Both the position numbers and the translations under genes were made by a program. Under the pieces are notes generated by a model. It was not told the DNA's origin and ran no database searches. It saw nothing but the letters and a program-made list of their open reading frames with translations. From CBDCVA01 sp965222935 [NCBI: Candidatus Latescibacterota bacterium] (GTDB lineage: Bacteria; Latescibacterota; CBDCVA01), in NCBI GenBank assembly GCA_965222935.1, contig CBDCVA010000002.1, positions 124,001 through 188,000 on the forward strand: 64,000 nt of DNA. Direction: 5' to 3'. Position 1 is the stretch's first letter, and every line of letters starts with the position of its first letter. Shown here piece after piece: positions 53,336-62,602 of this stretch.

Positions 53336-55339
53336 TCAGAAGTACCGGGACTTCGGTGGGATGTGCAGCCCCGCTTCGCCCGGATACAAGATGATGGCGG
53401 CGATGATGTAGAGCACGTACCCCGCGAGGTGGCCAACCACGAGCCCGATGAAGAAGGGTTTGCCTCGCTCGTAGAGCGACTGACCGCCGACCTTGATGAG
53501 AACCACTTTGGTGACCCAGGTGAGGAAGAAGGGGCCGAATTGGGCGACGGTCCCCGACACGAGCGGGCAGGTGAGACCGATGGGGTGAAGCGGCCACCAC
53601 GGGAAGCGGTGACGGGCGAAAATCAATAAGCCCGCCACGACCGCGCCGAAGCCCATGGCCCCCAGTCTTTGAGGGTCGGGGCCGCTCGGGTCTTTCATCT
53701 TCGCAGTGATGTAATCGTAGGCGAAACCGCTCTGATACACCCACGTCCCGAAGTTCTGCGCCCCAAAGCGGTAGCCCAGATCGATGTGGTACCAGATGGT
53801 CACGCTGAGGGCAATGATGAGGCCGACGATCGTGGCGATGACGATGACCCGACCGTTCATCCTCAGCCAGTCCGCAAGCTTGGCGCCGTGCGCGGTGGCG
53901 GGCAGGAAGATGGACCACAACTCTGCGAACCAGACGAAAGAGAACGCAATGCCCACCATGCTGGGCGCCGCCATGCCGGCCGATCCCAGTGTGTGCATCG
54001 TGAACGACTGCGGGAGCATCGATGCCCTGACGTAGGGCAGGCCGCTTTCGACGACGAGCCGCGTGGTCCCGAAGTAGGCCAGAACGGCTGCGGGCAAAAA
54101 GAGCGCGATCACAGGAGCCGATAGGCCCGTCCGGGCCATGAAAGCGGCCATGTACACGAGGCCTAAGGCGAGGCAGATGACGGCGAGGCGCGGCGACATC
54201 AGTTCACGTTCGTCGCCCTCCGTCCGGAGTCCCCGCCAGGCGCGGCGGAAGATGTCGGCCAGGTGATGCCGCCCGGCCCAGACGCCGTAGAGGATGAAGA
54301 TGCTGAAGGCGCCCCACGACTGCCAGGCCAAGGAAGGGTGCGGACCTTCCTCGCCGAAGTCGCTGCCACCGGCCGAATAGCCGATGCGGCCGAACAGAAT
54401 TTGCTGGGTGCGGACCAAAATCTGGAAGAACCAGAAGCTGAACAGGATTTCGGTATTGACGAAATAGCACAGCCCGATGACCCAGGGCGTAGCCGCGATG
54501 ACGATGCTGGGGAAGGTCCTGCCGAAGTTGACATACCCGCCGAACCGGATGAGAGGGAGCCCCGGCTCGAGAAACGTCACAGCGTTCCAGGCGAGCATAC
54601 CGAAGATGAGAAAGAAGCCCATGAGGAAGGCCGGCTTCTTGGTGATGGCGGGTAGAAGCGTGCGCGAGGCGCTGTCCTCCATCAACGCCATGGGGGTGCT
54701 CATCAAGGGGAAGAGCAGCCGCTCGTTCTCCACCCACTGCTTGCGGAACAGCGCCACCAGTGCAATGCAGATCAGATAGAAGGCCATCAGGAAACTGCCC
54801 CACCACAACAGCGATGGGAGCCAGGCGGCCCAGGGGATGGCCTCACCCAGAGGTAAGCCCTTGTAGAACCAGGTGATGGCATTGCCCGTGTCCTCAGGCG
54901 CCATCCAGTTCAGGATGTCGTCCAGGAAGAGGTCACCCCATTCGTTCTCAGGCGACGCATAGTAGCGTGGGGACGCCAGCACGGCGACGAAGAACAGCGC
55001 CAGGCTCACATCAGCGATCACCGCGACGAGGGCCATGACGAAGACGACGACGATCTCCTGGGGCCGGAGCGCCCAGGCGGGGTTGGCGAGCTTTAGGGCT
55101 ACGTTGACGACGAAGACGAAGAAAAACAGCAGGATGACCGCAAGCCAGGGGAAGTAACCGAGACCCATCGAGCCGATGTAGTGTCGCTGGAGAAGGAACG
55201 GGTAGAGGATGGCGCTGCCGCCCGCCGACAGGATGCCCAGGGCCAGCGCTCGCACCGTGAGACCGGAGGCGCGCATACCGCGCCGACGCGGTGGTTGGGC
55301 GGCTTCTTTGGTCGGCGGCACGGTCTCTTCGGAGGTCAC
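53336..55339 (-). CDS. DUF6784/DUF6785-type polytopic membrane protein
   Basis: A 667-aa inner-membrane protein with about 14 hydrophobic segments, starting at a GTG (55339) after AGGAGG. Two long amphipathic interruptions flank conserved-looking stretches: SPENEWGDLFLDDILNWM, LPLGEAIPWAAWLPSLLWWG and RRAWRGLRTEGDERELMS. It resembles the DUF6785 (N-terminal) and DUF6784 (C-terminal) pair found together in large membrane proteins of Planctomycetes and other environmental phyla, with a distant oligopeptide-transporter-like look. Function unknown; uptake of a substrate for the neighbouring catabolic-type genes is a guess. Last gene of the minus-strand cluster. Confidence 0.65.
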   Translation of the reverse strand: MTSEETVPPTKEAAQPPRRRGMRASGLTVRALALGILSAGGSAILYPFLLQRHYIGSMGLGYFPWLAVILLFFFVFVVNVALKLANPAWALRPQEIVVVFVMALVAVIADVSLALFFVAVLASPRYYASPENEWGDLFLDDILNWMAPEDTGNAITWFYKGLPLGEAIPWAAWLPSLLWWGSFLMAFYLICIALVALFRKQWVENERLLFPLMSTPMALMEDSASRTLLPAITKKPAFLMGFFLIFGMLAWNAVTFLEPGLPLIRFGGYVNFGRTFPSIVIAATPWVIGLCYFVNTEILFSFWFFQILVRTQQILFGRIGYSAGGSDFGEEGPHPSLAWQSWGAFSIFILYGVWAGRHHLADIFRRAWRGLRTEGDERELMSPRLAVICLALGLVYMAAFMARTGLSAPVIALFLPAAVLAYFGTTRLVVESGLPYVRASMLPQSFTMHTLGSAGMAAPSMVGIAFSFVWFAELWSIFLPATAHGAKLADWLRMNGRVIVIATIVGLIIALSVTIWYHIDLGYRFGAQNFGTWVYQSGFAYDYITAKMKDPSGPDPQRLGAMGFGAVVAGLLIFARHRFPWWPLHPIGLTCPLVSGTVAQFGPFFLTWVTKVVLIKVGGQSLYERGKPFFIGLVVGHLAGYVLYIIAAIILYPGEAGLHIPPKSRYF

Positions 55340-55504
55340 GGCCGGATCCTCCTGGCGGCATCGCCGTCAGGCACTATGAATACTCTGGACGATGATCCCG
55401 CGCATGTACGCGCCGGCCCTGCGCTCTGTCAAGCCGGAGGGCGGCGCGGGAGCTCGGATCTCCCCACGACTTCGAGCCCGCCGCGATCTAGAGGCACGAA
55501 ATGC

Positions 55505-55541
55505 GAAGGCCGGAGACCTCGGAACGAGACCCCCGGCCTTC
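55505..55541 (-). terminator. Hairpin between CBM9-like gene and membrane protein gene
   Basis: GAAGGCCGG (55505-55513) pairs perfectly with CCGGCCTTC (55533-55541). On the minus strand it follows the secreted-protein stop by 24 bases and precedes a short T-containing stretch (GCATTTCG), so it probably ends or attenuates that transcript. Confidence 0.5.
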
Positions 55542-55564
55542 TCGGGATGCTGGGTCCGTGAAAC

Positions 55565-56485
55565 TTACTTGAAGAGCTGCTTGACCTGGCCCCAGCTCGA
55601 CGTCTCGACGGCCACATCCTCGCCGAGGACGAAGGTCGTCCAGCCGGCCTCGTTCGGGTGGGTGGATTCCCCCTCCTGTGCGATTAAGAATATGTTATCG
55701 CGCGTTGCGCCGTCTGCGTCGGTGAACAGCCACTGCCAGCCCATCTCGCGCCCCTCGAACGGGGTCACCCACTCAGGGTTTGAGAAGGTCCAGGCTTCCC
55801 AGTTCACCCTCGCCTCAAACACCCAACTCCCGCCCAAGGCGTTGGGCGAGACGCCAACGGGATCGACGATTCCCCTCCCGTGTTGGTGGGGGTTAGTTTC
55901 TGCGCCGTGGAATTGTTCGCGGTTACCAGGCTCGAGGGAGATGATACTGCGCGTCATATCATCAGCGGTACCGTCGGTCGCACCGGAACCGACGCGCCAC
56001 CAGTAGCTATTGAAGCCCGGCTGGTCTCTCTCAATAAAGCCGCCGTTGGAATCGGTTTGGATGGCCACGACGTCCGAATTTACGTAGGACGGGCTGTCTG
56101 CGCCGACGCTGTGAACGTCCCAGATGTTGTCGGTCGCAGAGGCGGCGATGACGACCCCTTGATCGTCCCACGCGGACCAGAACTCGACCGAGAAATCGTC
56201 GGGGGTCCCGGCTTCTGCCCCCTCGTCCGGACCCGTAGCTGACGGCGGTGAATTTGCCCCTGCGGGGTTGTACCAGGGCTGGGCTATGATGCGGTCCCAG
56301 TCCCACACACCGTCGGTATACGCGAAGTCCGTCCACTCGGACGGATCACCGTCGAGAGTCATCGTTACGCCGGCGGGCAGTTTGGGGGTGTCCCAGGTAA
56401 CATCAATCCGAGCGCTCGCCATGTTGGCCGCGACGACGGAAACCAGTACGACGACGGCCAGCGCTAAGGTCCATTTGCTTCTCAT
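55565..56485 (-). CDS. Secreted CBM9-like carbohydrate-binding protein
   Basis: A 306-aa exported protein. ATG at 56485 follows GGAGG. A clear signal peptide (TLALAVVVLVSVVAANMASA) is followed by one domain with the CBM9/DOMON-like layout: LDGDPSEWTDFAYTDG at the start, then VEFWSAWDDQGVVIAASATD, WDVHSVGADSPSYVNSDVV, and near the end WVFEARVNWEAW and MGWQWLFTDAD. CBM9-like domains bind xylan or other sugars, often as modules of enzymes; here no catalytic domain is attached. It may capture a polysaccharide at the cell surface. A possible leader element lies ~100 bases upstream. Confidence 0.7.
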   Translation of the reverse strand: MRSKWTLALAVVVLVSVVAANMASARIDVTWDTPKLPAGVTMTLDGDPSEWTDFAYTDGVWDWDRIIAQPWYNPAGANSPPSATGPDEGAEAGTPDDFSVEFWSAWDDQGVVIAASATDNIWDVHSVGADSPSYVNSDVVAIQTDSNGGFIERDQPGFNSYWWRVGSGATDGTADDMTRSIISLEPGNREQFHGAETNPHQHGRGIVDPVGVSPNALGGSWVFEARVNWEAWTFSNPEWVTPFEGREMGWQWLFTDADGATRDNIFLIAQEGESTHPNEAGWTTFVLGEDVAVETSSWGQVKQLFK

Positions 56486-56770
56486 GATCGTATCCCTCCA
56501 TAGTGCAACAAGGGCAATATGCTCGCTTCTGTCTGAGGGGTCCGGCGGCCCCTATATACGTTCACTCATCCCCCTTTAGCCCCGCCGGGCCTTGAACCTC
56601 CCTTCGCCTCGAATCAAGGCGAACCTCTCACAATAAAAGTATAGTAAACCTTTTCGCGTCTCGCAACCCACTAGAGTGTCAGGGTGCGCAGACCGAGCCG
56701 ACGCACCGGTTGGGCGGCGTCCTCGGCGTCGGCTCGAACGATTCGTTAGAGCCTTCTCTCCTCCATGACT

Positions 56771-57904
56771 TTACGCAACGCCAAACAGCTTGGCCGCGTT
56801 ACCGCCGAGGATCAGGTCCTTTTCGTCCTGCGTCAGGAAATCGCAGTGCAGGCGAACAAAATCCAATGCCTGACGATAGGTGCACCACATGCTTGCGCCA
56901 AAGGGACTGTCGGTGCCCCAAAGCAGTTTGTGAGCACCCACCCGATCGCGCAATTGCCTGAACTGTTGCTGCCCATGCGGGTACGGGTAGTCCGGCCACT
57001 TGGCAGGGAACAGAATCTCCGCAGAAAAGTTCGGCCGATTGAGCAAGCGGACGACTTCATCGGGGATGCCGATTTCGTGAATAATCGCGGCCGGGACAAG
57101 ACCGTGTGTGATGACCGACTGAATATCAGGGTATCTTTGGGCCCATACTTCCAGCTCAGCCACCCGCCTCATGAATTTGGCAACCCGATCGATAGTACGA
57201 TCGTCGATGTACCAGAAGACCGGTATGTCCAGTTGCTGAACAAGGCCCCACAGGGCATCGAATTTCGGGGCGTTGACCGTGACATCCTGCGAGAACACGG
57301 AAAACGGCTCGACGCTGAAGTACAAGCCTTTGTTGCCGTGTTCGCGGATGGCCCGTTTAAGGTCCTCCAAGCGCCCGGGGTCGTCGGCCTCCGGTTCCCA
57401 AATCTGTCCCAGCCCGATAAACCGACCGGGATACGCCTTCATCGCGTCTGCAAAATATTCATCCAGATCACCGTAGACGTGGTCGCATTGAAGCACACCC
57501 ATATCGACCCCGGCCTGATTCATCTCGGCGACCATGCGTTGCGGTGAGGCTTCATTGTTGACGAGACTGGGTGGGTAAACCTGCATGACGTAGTCGGCGC
57601 CGGCGACGGTGATCTCCGCCTGGCCGTAGTCCGTCAGACGGAAATCCACTTCCAGCATGTCATCGATATCGTTGGAATCAAACTGCAGGAACTGATCAGC
57701 GGTGTGCTCGCCGTCGTCCTTGCGCCAGAAGTTGTTCCACTCGCGCAAATGAAACTGCCATAGCTTCAAACGCAGCTTGGGATCGATGCCCTTGCGCTGC
57801 GATCCCAGCCGAGGAAAGATGTGGTAGTGCGCATCGATGATCTTGCTTCGCTTATCGCCGTCCGAAGCATCCTCGATCACCCAGCCCCCGCCGGTGAATG
57901 TCAT
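56771..57904 (-). CDS. Amidohydrolase-family metal-dependent hydrolase
   Basis: A 377-aa enzyme of the amidohydrolase 2 (PF04909) type. The N-terminal metal motif is IIDAHYHIFPRLG (H-x-H). Middle parts are ILQCDHVYGDLDEYF-like (VLQCDHVYGD), then YPGRFIGLGQIWEPEADD; late motifs are ITHGLVPAA and LLWGTDSPFGAS with the conserved Asp. Start at the ATG at 57904, 14 bases after the epimerase stop; the same frame extends to 57976 inside the epimerase without domain sequence. Such enzymes act on lactones, decarboxylate or hydrolyse small acids; the substrate is unknown. Confidence 0.8.
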   Translation of the reverse strand: MTFTGGGWVIEDASDGDKRSKIIDAHYHIFPRLGSQRKGIDPKLRLKLWQFHLREWNNFWRKDDGEHTADQFLQFDSNDIDDMLEVDFRLTDYGQAEITVAGADYVMQVYPPSLVNNEASPQRMVAEMNQAGVDMGVLQCDHVYGDLDEYFADAMKAYPGRFIGLGQIWEPEADDPGRLEDLKRAIREHGNKGLYFSVEPFSVFSQDVTVNAPKFDALWGLVQQLDIPVFWYIDDRTIDRVAKFMRRVAELEVWAQRYPDIQSVITHGLVPAAIIHEIGIPDEVVRLLNRPNFSAEILFPAKWPDYPYPHGQQQFRQLRDRVGAHKLLWGTDSPFGASMWCTYRQALDFVRLHCDFLTQDEKDLILGGNAAKLFGVA

Positions 57905-57918
57905 ATTACGGTCTTGTG

Positions 57919-58908
57919 TCACGTCATCGCTCCGGAACGAGCGGGTCCCGTGACCCGCTCGATGTCGTCCAGCCATCCGCTGAAATCGCTGTTTCGCCAG
58001 GTATATCGTGGATGATATCCCAACAACTGCGTTGCCTTGGCGTGGGATACGAGGGATGTATAACCCTCCAGGCGTTCGTTGAGCGGAACCTGCGGGAAGT
58101 GGCGCTCGATGAGTGTTGGCGTTTGCGTGGTGCTGCAGGTGTCATCCGCGTTGATATGAAAGACCTCGTGCGTCATTTCGGTATTCTCGAGCGCCAGGCG
58201 AAATGCCTGTACTGCGTCGCGCACATCGGTGACCGCCCACAACAGGTTGCGCGGACGGGGCGGCCCCGGGGTGGGCCAATCGCCTTCGGGGTCTCTGATC
58301 ACCTTGAGATAGCGTTTCTGCCAGAGTTCTTCGACGGCCAGTCCTCTGGCCCAACTGGCATGGACGGCGACCTGGGCCCCCTCGCGGTCGATGTACCAGT
58401 TGTGGTTGATACGCAGGCAGAGGGTCGCCAGTCCGTAGGCATCGGAATATCGCTTGCATATCTGTTCGCCGAGCAACTTGCTCAACCCGTATTCATCCTG
58501 CGGTGCACAGGGGTGAGCCTCATCGATCGGGAGGTATTGGGGGGTGATCGGCCTGGCCTGGAACGAGAATCCAGTTGCGGCGCCGGACGAGGCAAACACG
58601 ATCTTCGGCACGCCCGCTGCCACTGCTGCCTCAAGCGTGTTGACCGTACCCATGACATTGACATGCAACAAGTCTTCGGGTGTTGTACGACCGGGTCCTG
58701 GTACGGCAGCCAGGTGAATGACAGCGTCATGCCCTTCGCATGCGGCCTTGAGTGGATCGATCCGTCCTATATCACCCTCCAGCCAGTCCGCATGGTCTTC
58801 AATGGGTCGGGTACGGCTGTAGCAAGAGAGCGAGTATCCGAGCCGCTTGAGCTCGCGCAGCAAATAGCTGCCGATCACGCCGCTCCCACCGGTGACCAAG
58901 ACCTTCAC
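57919..58908 (-). CDS. NAD-dependent epimerase/dehydratase (extended SDR)
   Basis: A 329-aa sugar-nucleotide-type SDR. GTG start at 58908 after AAGGAGGGT. Rossmann motif TGGSGVIGSYLLRELKRLG at residues 6-24 binds NAD. The active site is YGLSKLLGEQI (Y-x3-K), with a Ser/Ala-rich FASSGAATGFSFQ before it and PCAPQDEYGL between. Usual length for the family. It probably oxidises or epimerises a sugar-derived compound in step with the neighbouring Gfo/Idh/MocA and PhyH genes. Substrate not assignable from sequence. Confidence 0.85.
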   Translation of the reverse strand: MKVLVTGGSGVIGSYLLRELKRLGYSLSCYSRTRPIEDHADWLEGDIGRIDPLKAACEGHDAVIHLAAVPGPGRTTPEDLLHVNVMGTVNTLEAAVAAGVPKIVFASSGAATGFSFQARPITPQYLPIDEAHPCAPQDEYGLSKLLGEQICKRYSDAYGLATLCLRINHNWYIDREGAQVAVHASWARGLAVEELWQKRYLKVIRDPEGDWPTPGPPRPRNLLWAVTDVRDAVQAFRLALENTEMTHEVFHINADDTCSTTQTPTLIERHFPQVPLNERLEGYTSLVSHAKATQLLGYHPRYTWRNSDFSGWLDDIERVTGPARSGAMT

Positions 58909-59022
58909 GCTGCACCCTCCTTACAGTTCTCTAGTCGCGTTGTCATAACATCATTACCGGCGTCTGCCCTAACGCTACTGACCCTGGAGTCTTAGACCCC
59001 ATCCTAACGACTGTCCGTTCAT

Positions 59023-60090
59023 CTAATGGATCACCTTTTCGAATTGACCGCTCCGCCGACTGCGGTGCGCGGCGTCAATCAACTCAACTACGTGCGCGGA
59101 CTGATATGCCGGCGAGTGATTCTGCGTGGGTTTGCCCAGGGCCAGGTCTACAATCGCGTTGGGCGGACCGGAGCAGACATAGTCTCCGGCACCGGGTTCG
59201 ATTCTCGGGACCACCTGGTCCGTGTCGTTATGAAACAACCAGACGAATTCACGGTGAAGGTCTAAGAGGAACATCCCTTCGCTGCCTACGACCTTGATGT
59301 CCAGCGTGTGCTTGTGGTGGCGCGGCGTGGAGCTGCCCGCAATCACACCATTGGCGCCATTGGTAAACTCGACGACCAGCGCGTCGTGCAGATCGACCGG
59401 CGCGCCGAAGTTGCCCATCTTGGCAAAGCAGCCTGCCGGTTCGATGTTCTCCACGAGAAAGAAGAACAGCGCCAGCGCGTGGCAGAGCATCGTGTATCCG
59501 AATCCGCCGCCGGATAGTTTCGGATCGGTGTACGTCGCGGGGTTGGGAAAGATCTCCAAGTGCATGCCCGGGTATGAGAACTCTTCGGAGCCGAAGAAAA
59601 GCGGTCGCTCGGACGACGTGAAGTTGACCGTCACGTGCTCGATCTCGCCCACACCGCGCGAACGAAGTAGCTCCCGAGCATCGAGTACCATCGGCGAGTA
59701 ATTCCAACCCAGGGCGACGACGATGTGGCGGCTGAGGCGCTCGGCGGTCCTGACCAGATCCCAGGCATCGGCCGACCGCAGTGTGAACGGCTTCTCCGCC
59801 AGCACATGGGCGCCGCTTTCCAGCGCGGCCTTAACCTGCTCGTAGTGGATCGCCGCCGGGCTGCCGACCACAACGACGTCCAATTCGTGCTCGTCTAGCG
59901 CCTTGCGCCAGTCGCTGCCGGCATGCTGGAAGCCGAAACGTTCCTTGGTCCACCGCGCTATGTCCGGTTCCTCGCGCGTTACGACGACTAGCTGGACGTC
60001 GTCTCGTTTAAGCAGTTCGGGGATGTGGCTGACCGAGCACCACGATCCGGCGCTGAGCACGCCAACCCGCGCTTTCTTGCCCACTGGCAT
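59023..60090 (-). CDS. Gfo/Idh/MocA-family oxidoreductase
   Basis: A 355-aa NAD(P)-dependent sugar or inositol dehydrogenase-like enzyme. ATG at 60090 follows GGAG. The Rossmann start RVGVLSAGSWCSVSHIPEL is slightly unusual (GxG region AGSWCS). The EKP motif is clear: GAHVLAEKPFTLRSADAW. Further conserved blocks: LDVVVVGSPAAIHYEQVKAA, ALGWNYSPMVLDARE, and GGFGYTMLCHALALFFFL, the last containing the catalytic-type His. It is in a run of minus-strand genes with the cupin and PhyH genes. Environmental phyla carry many paralogues, so the substrate cannot be named. Confidence 0.85.
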   Translation of the reverse strand: MPVGKKARVGVLSAGSWCSVSHIPELLKRDDVQLVVVTREEPDIARWTKERFGFQHAGSDWRKALDEHELDVVVVGSPAAIHYEQVKAALESGAHVLAEKPFTLRSADAWDLVRTAERLSRHIVVALGWNYSPMVLDARELLRSRGVGEIEHVTVNFTSSERPLFFGSEEFSYPGMHLEIFPNPATYTDPKLSGGGFGYTMLCHALALFFFLVENIEPAGCFAKMGNFGAPVDLHDALVVEFTNGANGVIAGSSTPRHHKHTLDIKVVGSEGMFLLDLHREFVWLFHNDTDQVVPRIEPGAGDYVCSGPPNAIVDLALGKPTQNHSPAYQSAHVVELIDAAHRSRRSGQFEKVIH

Positions 60091-60198
60091 GGAAATCTCC
60101 GAACGCGGCTCAGGCGCAATGAGATGTAGCCAAATCGCTTAACCCGAAGCCGACGGATTGGCAATCCGACCTGCAAGAACCTTGCCGCACACCGCCAT

Positions 60199-60660
60199 CT
60201 ATTCCGCTGCTTGGGTCCAACCGGGCAGGTTGGCCAGGAACTTTAGCGCCAGCTCCCGCGGACATTCCTCGTAGCCGACCTCTTCCCATGAACCGACGCC
60301 GCCGTAGATGGCCAGGGCCTCGACCCGCTTGTTCGGGTCCGGCACCCACACGCCGTGCCAGTAACCAGCCGGCACAAAGACCAGGTCGCCCTTTGTGCAG
60401 TGCAGATGCAGCTTCTCACCGACATGATAACACTCACCCTCGGCGATAAACAGCAATTCGTCCCGGGGGTGGCGGTGGATGTTCCCCGTCGGGTGTTGGC
60501 CCCACCACGAGTAGTCCGCAACGAACTGGTTCGTGCCCACAAGGTCGCGGTCCACCAACCAGTTGCATTGGACGATGCGGTCCAGACCGATTGCCTCGAG
60601 TTCCTTCTGGGCGGAGCGTCCTTCGGTCTTGTGGATTTTGACGTGGTGGTTAGCTCTCAT
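60199..60660 (-). CDS. Cupin-fold protein
   Basis: A 153-aa single-cupin protein. I start at the ATG at 60660, eight bases after AAGGAG; the frame is open to 60771 without a ribosome site. Cupin motif 1 is HPTGNIHRHPRDELLFIAEG with two His and a Glu; motif 2 is LHCTKGDLVFVPAGYWHGVW with a His. The metal-binding set is complete, so it may be a small isomerase, dioxygenase or sugar-binding cupin. It lies between the oxidoreductase and the PhyH gene in the same direction, 108 bases from the former. Confidence 0.8.
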   Translation of the reverse strand: MRANHHVKIHKTEGRSAQKELEAIGLDRIVQCNWLVDRDLVGTNQFVADYSWWGQHPTGNIHRHPRDELLFIAEGECYHVGEKLHLHCTKGDLVFVPAGYWHGVWVPDPNKRVEALAIYGGVGSWEEVGYEECPRELALKFLANLPGWTQAAE

Positions 60661-60779
60661 GGGGCTACGCTCCTTAGCGCATATAGCCCGCCAGATCGCG
60701 TGCGAAGAAGCGAAATCCGACGCCCTGACTGTGCCGCTGACGGTGACGTGACGGTTCACTTGGGCGGGCATCGTGGCGG

Positions 60780-61661
60780 TCAGGCCGCAACCAGTTCCGC
60801 CGCCCCGCTCTCTCTTGCCTCGACGCGGTAGCCGCAGGCGCCCTCAGGCATCTTCCCCAACCGACCGACTATCTCCTCCCACCGTGGGCGGAAAGCGCTG
60901 TTTGGCTTGTTGCGGCGCCACTCGGCCCACTGCTGGTGGGGTCCCGCTTGACCGGAGGGTGGGGTGGACCCGAAACCGAAGCTGCTGGCTCTGAAGACGT
61001 GCGCGCGTGTGACCGCAATTTCCTCGGGCGTCTCGGGATAGTGCCAATAGATGCCGCTGGCCACGCGGCGTTCCTGGCCATACGGCGCTGTGGCATGGTA
61101 GACGCGCGAATCGAAGGCGACCACGTCCCCCGGCTCAGCTTCACAAACGACGCAGTCCACCCCCTCGATCTCCCGCAAAAGCCCTGCCGCATCGAGCCTT
61201 CCCACGTGCGCCTGGAAATCCGCATGGTGCGAACCGGGGATGACCCTCAGAGCACCGGTATCCGCCCGCACGGGTTCGAACACTGGGAACTGATAGATCG
61301 CGCCGTACATGTATCGGCCGTGCGTCATGTCCCCATCGTTGGCGTGCCAGGACGTGCCATCGCGCGTGAAATACTGGTTGGCCCGCCACGCCAGCATCAT
61401 CACATCTTCGCCGAAGATCTGCCTTGCGGGGCCGTACAGACGCTCGTCCTCCGTCAGCGATGCGAAGAATGGGGTGTCGTCGCCCGTGATGTGCATGGAC
61501 CGGTTCGTCTTCTTTCCATCATAGAGCGCGATCCGGTCCTGCCGCCGGACCGCGACCTCGAACTCCTCCTGCATCGTCTTCACCTCATCCTGCGTGAAGA
61601 CATCCCGCATCACCTGAAAACCGAAGGTCGTGTAGTGCAGCACTTCCTCAGCGGTGAACAT
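60780..61661 (-). CDS. Phytanoyl-CoA dioxygenase (PhyH) family protein
   Basis: A 293-aa Fe(II)/2-oxoglutarate oxygenase. Start at the ATG at 61661, after GGAGGAG; the frame runs on to 61700 without support. Iron ligands are visible as WHANDGDMTHG (H-x-D type) and the distal His in VVAFDSRVYHATAPYG. The C-terminal 2-oxoglutarate Arg is probably in ERRVASGIYWHY. PhyH enzymes hydroxylate many small molecules. They are numerous in marine and soil uncultivated lineages. It heads the cupin-to-epimerase run of genes. Confidence 0.85.
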   Translation of the reverse strand: MFTAEEVLHYTTFGFQVMRDVFTQDEVKTMQEEFEVAVRRQDRIALYDGKKTNRSMHITGDDTPFFASLTEDERLYGPARQIFGEDVMMLAWRANQYFTRDGTSWHANDGDMTHGRYMYGAIYQFPVFEPVRADTGALRVIPGSHHADFQAHVGRLDAAGLLREIEGVDCVVCEAEPGDVVAFDSRVYHATAPYGQERRVASGIYWHYPETPEEIAVTRAHVFRASSFGFGSTPPSGQAGPHQQWAEWRRNKPNSAFRPRWEEIVGRLGKMPEGACGYRVEARESGAAELVAA

Positions 61662-61771
61662 CGATGTGCTCCTCCAATCCGTCCCGAGCTTGCATATCAC
61701 CGGACGGGATGACCCGAGCTCCAGTGCCAGTTATCCAGCGGCCAGAGATTGGGGCGCCGATTTTCATGAGT

Positions 61772-62308
61772 TCACGAATTGGGCCAGGGTCTGTCGTTTC
61801 TGATATACTGTCCATCACTGAAGGCGGAAAAGAGGTGAGATAGCAATGGATGGACAACCTGTTTTCCCGAGTTGTCTTCCTCCAGGCTGGTCTGTGCGGC
61901 ATACGTGATTTGGTGGGAATCGTGGACCAGCACGTGGTACCAGGGTTGGGACTTCTTCGGCTGGGACTTGTTAGAAAGGTACCAGTCGTCATCCGCCTGG
62001 CAGGTCAAGTCAAAGGCCACCACCACACCGCGGTAGTTGTACCGCCTGTGCCGAACAAGCTGACCCGGTTTAAAAACGGGCTCGGTCACCACGGTCCCCC
62101 GTGGAGGTGACTCGCCGCTTGAATGGACTTTCAAAATGTCCCGAATCCTCTGGAGCTGTCCTTCATCGGGCGGCTCCCTGAGTTGGAATAGCTTCTGTTC
62201 TAGCGAAGGCCCGAAGGCGGACAGGGCATCCGCAACGGCCTTCCGAACCGTCGGCGATTCGTCGTCAAGCAGCCTCAAGAGATGGGGGATCTGTTTGGGA
62301 TCGGGCAC
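61772..62308 (-). CDS. HEAT-repeat plus YccV/HspQ-domain protein
   Basis: A 178-aa protein with a GTG start at 62308 after AAGGAGG. Residues 1-50 look like a HEAT repeat (IPHLLRLLDDESPTVRKAVA). From about residue 78 it is a YccV/HspQ-like domain: FKPGQLVRHRRYNYRGVVVA, DDDWYLSNKSQP, QPWYHVLVHDSHQITYAA, then LEEDNSGKQVVHPLL. HspQ binds hemimethylated DNA and modulates Lon protease in enterics. The HEAT addition recalls layouts in other phyla. It is the first gene of the minus-strand run, with no metabolic link evident. Confidence 0.75.
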   Translation of the reverse strand: MPDPKQIPHLLRLLDDESPTVRKAVADALSAFGPSLEQKLFQLREPPDEGQLQRIRDILKVHSSGESPPRGTVVTEPVFKPGQLVRHRRYNYRGVVVAFDLTCQADDDWYLSNKSQPKKSQPWYHVLVHDSHQITYAAQTSLEEDNSGKQVVHPLLSHLFSAFSDGQYIRNDRPWPNS

Positions 62309-62602
62309 TGGAGGGTCCTCCTTAAGGGATCAGTGACACGGGTGTGACCGGTCCGAGTTCGTTGAGCCGCGTTTTATGTTCATCTCGATGCGGTATTTTC
62401 CAATATAGCATCTGGCGCTAGTGGGTGGTAGCCCAGCGAACCATGAGTCGGAACCGACTGTACTGCTGTCACCTGCGCTCGACCAACACCATGGCCTCCA
62501 GCGGAGTCTCGGAGATATCGACATTGAGCAGCTCGTCCCTATGACAAACCTCCGACCTCTGGCCAAACCGAACTTGGCTTTCGTGATTGACGCTCGCGCC
62601 TA
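62309..62602. other. Gap upstream of YccV-domain gene
   Basis: Intergenic sequence without a supported gene; a somewhat AT-rich patch at 62375-62410 may hold the minus-strand promoter, but no clear boxes are visible. Confidence 0.35.

Noticed and set aside
57898-58995. A 365-codon plus-strand frame opposite the epimerase
   Set aside because: The minus strand has a complete SDR with TGGSGVIGS and YGLSK motifs and a strong ribosome site; the plus frame has none.
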